From positions 2,656,440-2,720,439 of the forward strand of contig NC_049979.1 in assembly GCF_000003815.2 (NCBI RefSeq): a stretch of DNA of 64,000 nt, in the 5' to 3' direction. The DNA is from Branchiostoma floridae. Lineage: Eukaryota; Chordata; Leptocardii; Amphioxiformes; Branchiostomatidae. Made by a program: the position numbers and the translations under genes. Under the pieces are notes generated by a model. It was not told the origin of the DNA. It saw nothing but the letters and a program-made list of their open reading frames with translations, and ran no database searches. Positions within the stretch are counted from its first letter, which is position 1; each line of letters begins with the position of its first letter. Below are positions 23,173-35,150 of this stretch, one piece after another.

Positions 23173-25120
23173 TATTTTGCACTTTAAAAACAATCATAAA
23201 TACAGCAAATTAAAGAAAACAACAGAACGTGCAAGGGGAGAGAAAAAGCCGTGTGGCTTATACAACCTCTACCCCCTTCAAAATTTACAAATCATAATGC
23301 TATTAAATGAATATGAAGACCATACATCAAACCATAATATATCAAGTGAAACCCAGTGATCATCATGACGCAGCAAATGATCTAACTAAAAAAAACTGAA
23401 ACAGACAAAACTGAACATGATCTACAGATCATAAAGAAATAAGTCAAAATCATAGAATTAACCTGCTAGCAAATACCGAATGAAAGCAAATACAGAAAAT
23501 CAAAGCAAGGGATGCAACAAACAGGCACCAAGTACATGGTATAATAACTGAACATAATATAATCAAGAAGCAAGAAGCACATTCCCAGCTACAGTTACCC
23601 GCAGGTGCCTGCAGAATTAGGATGTCAATTTGTGACCACCACTCTCCCAAATGAAGCTTGTCTATCTTACTTAACTTATTTAGTCTACAAATAGGAAAAC
23701 TTCCCGCCGACTCCAACCCAAGTTGGGGAAACAATACGGGCAGTCAACATCTCTCTAAACATGTCGGAGCGGGGCCCCAAGTCAGACGCTCAGGAGGGTC
23801 TGCATGGGGGGATCCTGGCAATTACAGTACATTCAGGAGGAATGACAACTCTTCACAGTGAACTCAGGAAGCTGGCCACAATGATGTCTTGTTCTGGTAA
23901 ATGTTTTGGGAGCAGTTTTGCATTGGAAAGGTCCATCGTATTGAGTGTCTGACACAACTAGGCTTGGAATATCAACACAACTGAATGACTATTGGTCAAT
24001 CTAGCATTCGACTTTGCAACACAAATAATTCATCAGCAACACAACAGGATAACAAATAACATATATAGAGTTAAAGCCACTTCACAAATAATATACCAAC
24101 AACACGTAACATTGAATTAGCTATATTAAATGGCCTGCGACAATTAACGGTGAATCAAAACACACATATAGCTCTCCTGCGCCTCACAGAAAAGTGCTTG
24201 CAGACCCTTGCTAATGGTGAGTCTCAGGTAGACTAAACTTCGCCTGCTTTGATGCAGGTCGATACAAAAGTAGCCAGTGCTTAAGCAGGGGGGAGGGAAA
24301 CTCATTAATCCTGATGGGCTGGGTTACATAATATCGCATCTCCAGGCGCTGCCCAGGGTTTCTAGGAAGGATGTTTTTCCTTAGGCCTAGGAAAAAAATT
24401 TTGTGTTTCCTGTTTCAGTCCTCAAAAATTAGGGTCGGTAGGTATTATCTTTTTTTTCTTGTATTTTTTTTAGGCTGGCCAAAACTCAGGTGATACATAT
24501 TACAATTGGGTTGAACAAAGTAAACTGAAATGCGTGATGACATTTGTCTTTCAATGTGAAACTTTGATTTCGTGCATGATAGATACATGTATATTTATCC
24601 TTTATTAGATAGGACAAGCAGTGTTTTTACTTCAATAGGAAGCAAGCTAAATAAAAAGTGGAAGCTTTGTGACTCCACTGCCCATCCAAAAAGTCTAGGG
24701 TCAACAGTTAGTTTTTATACTATCATGTTAATATTCAATAATCGTTATTTTTTTAATTGCTGTTTTAATTGTAAAACATTCCATATAAATCCCCTCTGAT
24801 AAACTGGTATGCCTGTCCCACTTTTGTCTTTGTTTTGTTCTGAAAGCAAAATGTTGAGGATGATATTCTCGGGCAACACAGAACTTTTTTGAAATCTTTG
24901 TGCCAACCTGCGAAGTGTGTGAAAAATTGTCAGAACTATGTTAAGAATTCAGGCGGTCTCCAACTCTGTATCAGCCATATTCATCATGTGCTTTTTATGC
25001 CCAAATCACTCCGATTTAAGCCTCAAACATCTTTGCAACCAGGAAACTACCTTGAGAAACAAGCGACAAACTATCCGAAGAATGCAGCAGGCGTCGACAG
25101 AGCAAGGATAATGGACGAGA
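23173..25120. other. Intron 13 sequence, nothing recognised
   Basis: AT-rich, several short frames without coding character. No repeat family that I can name. Confidence 0.4.
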
Positions 25121-25124
25121 GAAG

Positions 25125-25386
25125 CACCTAACCTGCACTGGTCCATGTACTGGGTTTTATACATAAATGTCATATGATGTACGTGCATGTGGATTGTTCT
25201 TAGCTGCATTTGCTGTTACCACCTATAAAGTGTAAAACAAAAAAATAGCAATGGTTCCTGAACAATTTTAGTATGATCCATACTTCCTAAATTCAGAGTG
25301 GTGCAGGTAAAATTTGTCTGGTGCAGGTAATTTTCCATGTTACCTGCACCAGTGCAGGTATGCAGAAAAAAAGTATTCCGAGCCCT
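25125..25386 (+). mobile_element. GGCTCGAAATAC-type MITE, 5'-truncated
   Basis: Begins at CACCTAACCTGCACTGGTCC and ends AGTATTCCGAGCCCTG; body identical in order to the copy at 17256. Confidence 0.7.
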
Positions 25387-25813
25387 GGAAGCTGAACTCT
25401 CAAACACTTTCAAAAGGATTTATGCCGCAGGGAGCGGTTACTCCCATACTCTCCTCCCCAATCCCTCCACCAACAAACACCGGGTGAGTTGTGGGGGTGT
25501 TTTCTCACCGAAGGTTCTGCTGGTTGTCGCTACTTTGTTCTGAAAGCCACAACAAAAACAAAGGAAGTGCTCAGCGCCCAGCCAGCGCACTTTCCCATGA
25601 TAACAGAGTCTAGGCTGCCTATGATTAAGGGTCTGCCAGGCAGACTGCTGGCTCCAGCCACCAGAATTGAATTAAAGATGTTGCACTGATAGTCCGACCC
25701 TCCTGATGAAATTTGTTGCTTATTATTTACCCTGGATCCTGGCTGGGAGCCAGAGTAGGCATTAAACTGCCCCAACAGCTTTCCTTTGTCTGTAAGGGCC
25801 CAGGGAGGCAAGG

Positions 25814-26132
25814 CAGGGCCCGAAATACCACCTGCAGATGCAGGTTAGTGCAGGTATTTTCGATGTCCACCTGCACCTAACCTGCACTGGTCCATGTACT
25901 GGGTTTTAGACATAAATATCCTATGATGTAGGTGTATGTTATTTGCTGCATTGACTCTTACTACCTATTAAGTATAAATTTTGATAAAAAATAGCAATGG
26001 TTCCTTAACATTTTAAGTATGATGCATACTTCCTAAATCCAGAGTGTTGCAGGTAAAATGTGTCTGGTGCAGGTAATTTTCAATGTCACCTGCACCGGTG
26101 CAGGTAAGCAGAAAAAAGGATTTCGAGCCCTG
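25814..26132 (+). mobile_element. GGCTCGAAATAC-type MITE with 5-bp CAAGG flanks
   Basis: Starts CAGGGCCCGAAATACCACCT and ends GGATTTCGAGCCCTG. CAAGG immediately precedes and follows it. Confidence 0.8.
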
Positions 26133-27480
26133 CAAGGGGAGGTGGGGAGTGTGTCAGCAGGTCCTGTGCCTCAGTGGATGATGTTGTGCAGCCCACCTGT
26201 CAATCATTACAACCTGTTGCCATGACAACTGCAAGCACCCTATGCTATCCCAGTCAAGTTGTTGCAAAGATTGCATGTCTAAGATTTTGCCAAGATTGTC
26301 CAAAAGAAACTGAAGATGAACTTTGTAAGGGAGTACTCTTGATATGATGATTTAAGTAATACGTTAGACACAAACAAACACAACTGACTCTATACCATAT
26401 AGAGATTTGTATTCATTTTATATATGACAACTCTCACAATGCAAAAATAGGTAAATTACTAAACGATCGCTTTGCTATTAGAAAAGATGCCAATACCAAT
26501 GATTAGCCCCACCTGATTGTATTACGATATCAGAGATTTCCATATGTTAACCTTTAAAAATAATGTTTAGTAACTAGAAATTTTAGAATTTATATATATT
26601 AATGGCACCTCTTACGAGGACAAACTGAACTGAACTAGAATTTTTTTCTATTTCTATTTTGCAGCTTGTACTTGACCCTATGAACTTAACTGTACTTTTT
26701 ATTGCGTCAATTAAGTTCCATAAAAGATATACTCAATTATGACATGATTTTCAGGGGATCTAGGATGTACTTAATATGTCCTTCATGAATGGAAATTTTA
26801 CTGCTATGAATGATAAAATGCCCACATTGTATACATAAGGAGCTTATAAAAGCTAATTTACTGCACTGGGAAGTTCTTGATCAGCTTCAAAGTAATTTGA
26901 TGGTAAAAATTTGCTGAGTGGAAGGTGTGGTAAAAAATTTTTTTCTTCAATATGTGGAAAATCAGGGGCAGGTGAATCCAATTGCAAGAAGATTGTTGTG
27001 GCCATTGTAACTTGTTCAGCATTACATAACAGTAAGATTGACATTGATGGTGTCTGAAGGTTGGGATAATTTAAGACTGCAGATATCATAAACACTAATT
27101 TGTCTGGTTCACAGAGGAAACAAGACCTGCATGATGATTATACTGGACATGACTAAGGAATCATTGTACAGAAATGTGTAGGAAAGACAGGTATGTAGGG
27201 CATCATCATCAGGTGGGACAATGCTGGTCAACTAGCCACCATTTTGTAGAGGTGAAAATGGCAGCTTTTTTTTCAAAAGCAATAAAAGAACATCACCAGA
27301 CATGTCAAAAATAAAATCACAGTACAAAAATTTGAAGAATGATTTCAAAGGAATTCTAGAAACATTAAATGATTTAAGTACGTTAAAATACTACTGGATT
27401 TAATCAGACCTGCATGTACATGTTACAGGGTTCTAGCCAGTATTTTATTATATTTCAGCCATACATAGTATGGTGAAATA
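26133..27480. other. Intron 13 sequence, nothing recognised
   Basis: AT-rich. A LINE-like tail (GCGTCAATTAAGTTCCATAA) at 26705 and an isolated CAGGGTTCTAGCCAG end at 27427 are the only hints of mobile DNA. Confidence 0.4.
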
Positions 27481-27557
27481 TATTGTATTCGTAATGTTTC
27501 TTCTTTCTTTCTTTCTTCTTCTTCTTCTTTCTCCTGTCAAATCTTCAAAGTGATTCA

Positions 27558-28430
27558 TCTCCGCCGTTCCTGGACCGAATGATCTGAAATTTGGCACAGG
27601 GGTAGAATGGGCCAATACCTTGATGCTTTTTTCTCAGTTTTTTCATATCTGCCTCTAAAATGATTTTATTGAGATTTTTTGGTCAATTTTAGACCAAAAC
27701 TGTATATTTTGGCCCCTGTACCCTGGTATTACAACCAAATGAGCTGAAATTTGACAGAGATGTGCCTTGATAATGCCCCCATATAAATTCGATAACACTT
27801 TTGGTGTACAGTACAACAAAATGCTTATTTTTGCGATTTTTTGACCAATTTTTGACCAAAAAAGGACACTTTTGGCCCCTGTTCCCTGGTATTACAACCA
27901 AATGAGCTGAAATTTGACAGAAATGTGCCTTGATAATGCCCCCATATAAATTCAATAACACTTTTGGTGTACAGTACAACAAAATGCTTATTTTTGCGAT
28001 TTTTTGACCAATTTTTGACCAAAAAAGGACACTTTTGGCCCCTGTACCCTGGTATTACAACCAAATGAGCTGAAATTTGACAGAGATGTGCCTTGATAAT
28101 GCCCCCATATAAATTCAATAACACTTTTGGTGTACAGTACAACAAAATGCTTATTTTTGCGATTTTTTTACCAATTTTTGACCAAAAAATGACACTTTTG
28201 GCTCCTGTACCTTGGTATTGCAACCGAATGAGCTGAAATTTGACACAGATGTGCCTTGATAATCACGCCATATAAATTCAATAACACTTTTGGTGTACAG
28301 TGCAACAAAATGCTTATTTTTGCGATTTTTTGGCCAATTTTTTACCAAAAAAGGACACTTTTGGCTCCTGTACCCTGGTATTACAATTAAATGACCTGAA
28401 ATTTGGTATAGATAGGCATTAGATACTTGG
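27558..28430. repeat. 163-bp satellite-like array, about 5 copies
   Basis: CCCTGGTATTACAACCAAAT then GAGCTGAAATTTGACAGAGA recurs at exactly 163-base spacing (27721, 27884, 28047, 28210, 28373), with decayed half-copies at both ends. Because 163 is not a multiple of three, the reading frame shifts between copies; minus-strand frames here are by-products. A (TTC)n tract precedes it (27500-27535). Confidence 0.92.
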
Positions 28431-29740
28431 TAACAAGATTCAAGTCAAATTTTTGACATAAACAACTTTAAAATGATTAATTTTGGCACTTTTCTGAGGG
28501 GAAATTTGTTTTCTTTTGGCCTCCTGACGTGACCTTCCGTGACCCCGCACAGAGCCACACCTGTGCGCGTCAGCCGGAGAGTTAATTGAATCAAAGACCT
28601 AGCCAATCAGCGAAGAGGAGGCCAAAGGCTAATTAATATTCATAAGCGGGGCCTCATGATCCCGTATATAGCAGTGTTCCCGCCAGGGGGAGCGAAGCCC
28701 GCCTAAGGCTCTCGCATTTTAGACTATTAAGAAGGCTTTATATTGTATCAGTTCTTAGGGGCATATCTATGATAATCGCAGCAGTCACTTATAATAACTT
28801 CTCTTCAGGAGTTTAGCGTAATACTATTTCAGGTCAAACCGTCAAAGGCAACTAAAAACAAGCTTTAACGTTACTGAGTTCAACAGTACTTATAACTTGT
28901 TATCCGAAGTTGAAACGCTAGCGATGGTATTTTCGCTGCGCTGTTAGCTCCGTGCGACTGTTGTTGACGGTCTTATAACGGTATATTTTGCACCCCTGTA
29001 CCCTGGTATGAGTAACATTTGGTATAGATAGGCATAAGATAGTTGGTAAAATGATCGAAGTAAAATTTTTGGCATAAAGTACTGTAAAAGGCTTAATTAC
29101 AGCACTTTTTTTTAGGCGAAATTGGTTTTCTTTCGTTCTCCATGCCATGACCTTTCGGACGTTTACCCCACAGAGCCGACATCTGCACCTGCGTCTAGCC
29201 GGCAGGAAGAGTTAATTCAATTAATGGTTCAGCCAATCAGCGAAGAGGAAAGCGAAGGCTAATTAATATTCATAAGCGGGACCACACAATACGTTAACTT
29301 GAAGACTCAGACCGTACAGACTTCTCGCCAGGATTTTTTCAAAGCGTCGGACAGGGGTCCGGGGGCCGCCGAATGTCCCAGGCGGGGTCCAGGGGCAGGG
29401 CCACTGTGGGGGGGACCCAGGTGGGCGAAGCCCCCCCGGAAGCTCTTGCATTTTAGACTATTGAGAAGGCTTCTTTTATTAGTTTTTTTTAGGGCCATAT
29501 CTACGATAATCGTAGCAGTCACTTACTTCTCTTCAGCAGTTTGACTTTAAAATATTTCGGGTCAAAGCTTCAAAGACAACTAAAACCTCATAAACAACAA
29601 ACTTTACTTAGCTCAACAGTATACAAAAATATTGTACGGGTTGTCATCCTTAGTTGAAGCGCTTATTTATAGCGCTAGTATCTTCGCTGCGCCGTTAGCC
29701 GCCGTGCGACTTTTGTTGACGGTCTGATATCCCTACGTCG
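28373..29740. repeat. Tandem duplication of a ~0.6-0.75-kb unit
   Basis: Blocks in the same order in both copies: TTTGGTATAGATAGGCATNA, TTTTTGRCATAAA, AGCCAATCAGCGAAGAGGA, GGCTAATTAATATTCATAAG, GCATTTTAGACTATT, GATAATCG.AGCAGTCACTTA, TTCGCTGCGC.GTTAGC and GTGCGACT.TTGTTGACGGTC. Copy 1 spans about 28373-28985, copy 2 about 28985-29740. No coding frame is shared, so this is a non-coding unit, perhaps a non-autonomous transposon. Confidence 0.85.
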
Positions 29741-30339
29741 CCGCCTCGCTGATATTCCCACGGACATGTTTCAAGAAAAATTACCCAGCAAAAAACGCTG
29801 TTCTGCGTCAAATTCTATTCTATAAAACATGTGGGACTCAGTGTTACAGTCTAAATATTTTGCAGAAGCGCCGCTGTAGGAAAGAAGGTCCAAGCAATGT
29901 AAAACATCACGTAGCATGAAGTTCGCTGTCAACTGGCACACAGCACATGACTGTTTGAAACTCTAAGTCTAATCAACAGCCGTGTTTGATTGATAGCCGG
30001 CGGTCCCTTGATGAAGTCGGCGAAAGGTGCGTTAGTTAGAAAATCTGCGTTTAGTTTTGATACGTAATTATAAGTTAGACAGTGGCGAGAATGATTATTT
30101 TCTCATCAATATTTCTCTTCAGAATTATTTGAACTTAATTGTACATCTAAACAATTGGCTTACCTGTGCAATGTTTATATGATTAATGATCAGTGTACTG
30201 AAATCATGTGTAACGTATGGCTCCTAGTCAATAGATCAGCATTTTCTCTATAGTGACCACCTGTCTATAGTGGCCACATTTCCTAGTGCTGTTGTTGTTT
30301 GACATAAACTTTGAACATTTAAATTGTAAGTAACTTTAA

Positions 30340-30462
30340 ACTGCCAGAGTTTCAGCCCAATAAAACACTCTCAGCGCCAGGGTATGAACAGACTGACCAG
30401 ACAGACGAAAATAAATCCTCGAACAAGGTTCAATCGTATCTTCCGGGTCTGGCAGGAAGTTG
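30340..30462. mobile_element. piggyBac-type MITE relative, TTAA-flanked
   Basis: Carries AACTGCCAGAGTTTCAGC, the reverse complement of the right end of the element at 1822-2036, with TTAA at 30336 and 30463. Shorter and internally diverged. Confidence 0.5.
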
Positions 30463-31004
30463 TTAAACTAAAATAAGAATAGGCTCGATGGCTGATTGCA
30501 TACAAAGTAAAACAGTTTAACAGTTTTACAGCTTGAAGAAAACAAACGCTCCTACAGTACCTGCACCTGCTTGATTGTTATTAAATCGTATGCCCTACTT
30601 GAATAAAAAAAGTTCACTGCAATAATAAATGTACCCACATCACAAGGAGCTTATACTTTTTTAAACTTACACCTAGTTATCGTACTGAAAATTGTTAATG
30701 ACATTACATGAAGTCATTCGACAATTTTCAGTCATGATGAAAATTTTCTGAATGGAAGGTGTGATTATTGTCATTTTCTGAAAAATAGAAGCAAGCTCTG
30801 TTTTTACCTGGAATCAATTCACAATACCAGTCCACTTTGGGGGATAATGTACTGTTAAGAGGATGTTCCATTTTTGCGCAGGGGTGATTTGGAACAGTCC
30901 AATGTTGCGTGGGAAGGGGTATGGCTGAAATATGCTGTATTTGCTCTTAAGCAAATGTCGGCCTTTCTAGTTTTAGCATATTATGGTATCTGGTCATTTA
31001 TATA

Positions 31005-31220
31005 CAGTCAAACCTGTATAAGTGACCACCTCTACATAAGGACCACCTGGCCATTGATAATCAGTCAACCTGCATAAATGACCACCTCTACATAAGGACC
31101 ACCTAGCCACTGATATTCAGTCAAACCTGTACAAGTTACAGACCACCTCTACATAAGGACCACCTGGCCATTGATATACATGTACTGTCAAACCGGTACA
31201 TTAGTGACCTCGACTGTGTT
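31005..31220. repeat. ~65-bp repeats of TCAAACCTGTATAAGTGACC type
   Basis: AGTCAAACCTGTATAAGTGA then CCACCTCTACATAAGGACCA occurs four times. Similar words occur at 30247 and 53553. Likely transposon ends. Confidence 0.7.
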
Positions 31221-31804
31221 CCCTTCAGAAAGGCTCTTTACAGTACCTTTCTCACTCCACCCAAGTGTAAAACTTGGTGCCTGACTTTGTCTTTGTCTTC
31301 TGTCTTTACTTTGTATGTGGCACTGTTAAAATAAGTCACTAAACTTGAGTTCAGTGCTGCATTGTCCTCATCTGTCCGAAAGTACATTGAAAAAAAAAGT
31401 AAACAGTACAAAGAATAGATTCTTCACTTTTGAAACTTCGCAACAATCCTTCTAAGCGTAAGTACAAGACTCCAGTGGCGACTATATTGGAGCAGGCATT
31501 GTGAATAATGTATATCTCTCGGTGTGGGCACCCAAGTAACAGACAATACTGGCACTGATAACATTATATGTCTAGAGCTGTGTTCTCCTTTATTGGGTTA
31601 GGGAGGCTGTTAAACGGATTACGTTACCAAACACTTACCACTACAAGACAGCCCTTCAGCCTTTCAATAGGCATTACCGATATTCTACACAGCGTCTTCC
31701 CACAAATGTATTGCCTTCAAACTTTTGGGAGGAACTTTTCAAAGATTGTTGGCTATGAGCATTATCAACAGTGGCAAGGTGGTTTAAGGTGGTCTTGCTT
31801 TAAG

Positions 31805-31975
31805 GATTGCCGATATAGAATCTAAAGGTTCTGGATTCGAATTCCTAGCAGACCCCAGTTTGCCCTTGGGAAAGGCACTTAACACGAATTTCCTCACATG
31901 ACTCAGGTGAAAATGAGTACCTAGCTTCTTTGAGGGACATCCTCTAAAATGGGACATAAAGCCAGAGCTTTCAGT
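31805..31975 (+). repeat. tRNA-derived SINE copy (plus)
   Basis: GGTTCTGGATTCGAATTCCT, CCCTTGGGAAAGGCACTTAA and CTCAGGTGAAAATGAGTACC in family order. Confidence 0.65.
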
Positions 31976-33058
31976 GTTGAGGAGAACAACAAGAGTATGT
32001 TCAAGAACTCAACACATGGTATCTATAGTAATTGATTAGGGGTCCCTCCCAGTGTGAGTAGATCAAACCTAGCTATTGTACAAAGCTATATGCAAATGCT
32101 GTTTACCAGTCGTGCATAACAGTTTCATGCTGGAGAACTTAAGGTCGCTACCTGCCTGCCCTGTGTGTGTGTATAGTGTACTTTTGGAATGTACATTGAT
32201 GCTAGTTAATTAGCTTACTTTGTAACTTTAACGAAAGGCTTTCTGTCTTTCATCAAGCTGGCTGAATTTATCAGTAATAAGTTGTTGATTGTCTATCACT
32301 CTGCGATGATGACTTCAATGGCGCCGCAGATGTGATCATAGCCCAAATACTGTACATTGTACAACAGTCTATTTCACATATGTCTTTCAAGTTCAAAGTC
32401 ACAAGTCCTATCATAAGTACTGTTTGCACCAATGCTACATCAATTCATTCCCTTGGTTCTCTGTCATCTTTCAGCAAAAAATCAGCGAGAGATCAAGAAG
32501 AAAATGGAAGCATTTGAGGGAAACTTCCCATGGTTGGCCAATGAAACTCCAACCGCGTAAAACTCCCACTGGGTGCGAAAGATTACCCCAGCGGCGGAGA
32601 GCTTCTTCTGTCCCAAAGAGATCCTGGCCAATCCATGACAGACAGGATACCAGTGTTTTATCCACTCCCATCCCTAAAACAGTTTGTCCAGAAAACTTTG
32701 TTTCCATGTTGATTTGAAACTTCAGCATTGGCAGCAGCATCTTATTTTTTTCTCTCATGAAAATCTGTGGAATAAAACAAACTGGTCGGGTCTTACATGT
32801 CAGTAGTGAAAAACAAAATAGTTGACAAAAGAGCACTTTCAACAGGGACAGGGGGCGCCACTATCTGAGACCTTTGTATGACTGTGTCTTGTCATGTGAC
32901 AATGTCCTTCAATCGTCACGTGACAGAGTAACTCCAAGATGAGATCTCCGGGTTGACAAAGAGACAGAGTTCGTCTGGAAAGCTTCCCCAAGCTAATTGG
33001 ACTTTAGTTGTGTGTATTTTGTTTAAATCTTTGTCAAAAAATAATTTTTCCGTCTTAC
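31976..33058. other. Intron 13 sequence near exon 13, nothing recognised
   Basis: Contains a 123-codon minus-strand frame (32471-32842) without recognisable similarity or splice phases that fit the formin; treated as non-coding. Confidence 0.4.
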
Positions 33059-33131
33059 CTCCGTTCATGTAGTTGCCAAAGGCCAGCACCAGGCCCAGGA
33101 CTGTCTGTACATTGGCGTTGACTTCCATCGC
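33059..33131 (-). CDS. FMN: Formin exon 13 (residues 1202-1225): FH2 post with GNYMNGG
   Basis: Encodes AMEVNANVQTVLGLVLAFGN then YMNG. The VLGLVLAFGNYMNGG motif is the hallmark of the FH2 post that receives the partner's lasso. Acceptor TTTTCAG|GCGATG, donor GGAG|GTAAGA. No tandem array abuts this exon. Confidence 0.93.
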
Positions 33132-33390
33132 CTGAAAAAAAAAAACACACAGAAAAATCTATATCAGCTCCCACTTTTCTGCACAATCAAGAAAGAGGGA
33201 AATCTGAAAGTCGTAACGACAGCAAGGACGACTTGATGATGACGGGGAGGCCATGCACTATACATGTACTTGTACACACACACAGGCAGGCAGCGGCAAT
33301 GATGGGGACTAACGGCAGGCACATGGAAAACTGTGGACAAAAACAACAGGCACCATGCAGGCATGGAATGGAGGAAGGGGAGCGGGTTAG

Positions 33391-33633
33391 TCAGTCAAGA
33401 ACCTCGGAGTTGGACTCTTCCTCTTTCTCCTCTGCACTGCTTGTCTCTCCATCCTTCTCTCCTGGATCTTTCTCCTCTGTTTTGCTCTCCTCCTCCCTTT
33501 CTTTTGCCTGCTCCTTTTCCGGTTCCTCCCTCTTTTCCGCCTCCTCGTTTTCTGACTCGGTGTTTTCAGCCTCTCCTTTTTCCTCAGCATCCTTTTTCTC
33601 CTTCTCTTCATCCTCGGAATCCCCGAGGAGAAT
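33391..33633 (-). CDS. FMN: Candidate alternative 3' exon of the formin: 80-residue acidic tail with stop
   Basis: Behind a strong acceptor (TCTTCCCCACAG|ATTCTC) an 80-codon frame starts ILLGDSEDEEKEKKDAEEK, stays almost wholly Glu/Lys/Asp/Ser, and ends ...NSEVLD followed by TGA. The frame is phase 0 from the acceptor, so exon 12 joins it without shift and would give a 1281-residue protein lacking the GNYMNGG half of FH2. Coding bias over 243 bases and the clean stop argue against chance. Alternatives: a cassette leaving at a weak donor (GAG|GTTCTT near the end, phase 0, compatible with exon 13); the last exon of a nested gene; or a chance open purine-rich tract. I saw no AATAAA before exon 13. 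Confidence 0.5.
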   Translation of the reverse strand: MLLGDSEDEEKEKKDAEEKGEAENTESENEEAEKREEPEKEQAKEREEESKTEEKDPGEKDGETSSAEEKEEESNSEVLD

Positions 33634-33796
33634 CTGTGGGGAAGAGATCTTGACCTTATCTGACCTTGGGCACTTCTATTTGACCTTGGGCAGAAACAGA
33701 GTGAGGTGTGAAACTGGTTAAAACACTCCTGATTTGAAGTGTTTCCCCTACAATGGTCATCCAAGCAATCAGCAATCATACGTCTTGTACAATTGT

Positions 33797-33877
33797 ACAG
33801 TGTATGTGTGTGTGTGTGTGTGTGTATGTGTGCATGTGTGTGTGTGCATATGCCTGTGTGTGTGTGTGTGTGCATGT
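33797..33877. repeat. (TG)n microsatellite at a gap edge
   Basis: Imperfect TGTGTG tract running into the N run. Confidence 0.95.
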
Positions 33878-33977
33878 NNNNNNNNNNNNNNNNNNNNNNN
33901 NNNNNNNNNNNNNNNNNNNNNNNNNNNNNNNNNNNNNNNNNNNNNNNNNNNNNNNNNNNNNNNNNNNNNNNNNNNNN
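33878..33977. other. Assembly gap (100 N)
   Basis: Exactly 100 N between a TG repeat and a tandem array; true length unknown. Confidence 0.99.
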
Positions 33978-35150
33978 CTGCAAAAACCGCAAATATTTCT
34001 GCATTTTACAGTAAGTAGTTCATGACTAGCAGTTTGTTCTCAGACTTGTGCTAACAGAGTTTCAGGAGCACTGGGAGTATAGCACCACGTGAAGGGGTTA
34101 TATGTAGAGTTGGACATAGCAATGATGGCACTGCAAAAACCGCAAATATTTCTGCATTTTACAGTAAGTAGTTCATGACTAGCAGTTTGCTCTCAGACTT
34201 GTGCTAACAGAGTATCAGGAGCACTGGGAGTATAGTCCCACCTTTAACAGGGAAGGGTTAATGTAGAGTTGTACATAGCAATGATTTAGAGCTACCCAGC
34301 CAATACCACTGTTTTCAGGACAAGTAACTGTTACTTGTAGTTTAGCAGTTTGTTCTCAGACTTGTGCTAACAGAGTATCAGGAGCACTGGGAGTATAGTC
34401 CCACCTTTAACAGGGAGGGGTTTTTTAATGTAGAGTTGTACCACAAATGGACGTAGCTTTACTCAGGGCTACCCATCCCATACCACTGTTTTCAGGACAA
34501 GTAACTGTTACTTGTAGTTTAGCAGTTTGTTCTCAGACTTGTGCTAACAGAGTATCAGGAGCACTGGGAGTATAGTCCCACCTTTAACAGGTAAGGGGTT
34601 AATGTAGAGTTGTACCACAAATGGAAGTAGCTTGACTCAGAGATACCCAGGCCATACCACTGTTTTCAGGACAAGTAACTGTTACATGTAGATTAGCAGT
34701 TTGTTCTCAGACTTGTGCTAACAGAGTATCAGGAGCACAGGGAGTATAGCACCACCTTTAACAGGGAAGGGTTAATGTAGAATTGTACCACAAATGGACG
34801 TAGCTTGACTTGGGGCCCATACCACTGTTTTCAGGACCAGTAACTGTTAAACTGTTAATTGTAGTTTAGCAGTTTGCTCTCAGACTTGTGCTAACAGAGT
34901 ATCAGGAGCACAGGGAGTATAGCACCACCTTTAACAGGGAAGGGTTAATGTAGAATTGTACCACAAATGGACGTAGCTTGACTTGGGGCCCATACCACTG
35001 TTTTCAGGACCAGTAACTGTTAAACTGTTAATTGTAGTTGAGCAGTTTGCTCTCAGACTTGTGCTAACAGAGTATCAGGAGCACAGGGAGTATAGCCCCA
35101 CCTTTAACAGGGAAGGGTTAATGTAGAGTTGTACCACAAATGGACCACAC
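33978..35150. repeat. ~174-bp tandem array, 7 copies
   Basis: CTCAGACTTGTGCTAACAGA lies at 34039, 34189, 34355, 34532, 34706, 34879 and 35052. Units include CAGGAGCACTGGGAGTATAG, TTTAACAGGGAAGGGTTAAT and CCATACCACTGTTTTCAGGA. It probably extends into the gap. Confidence 0.92.

Noticed and set aside
27689-28348. Minus-strand frames reading KNWSKNRKNKHFVVLYTK repeatedly
   Set aside because: The 163-bp unit shifts frame each copy; the peptides are the same unit read in different frames.
32471-32842. 123-codon minus-strand frame as a formin exon
   Set aside because: No family similarity and exon 13 joins exon 14 in phase without it.
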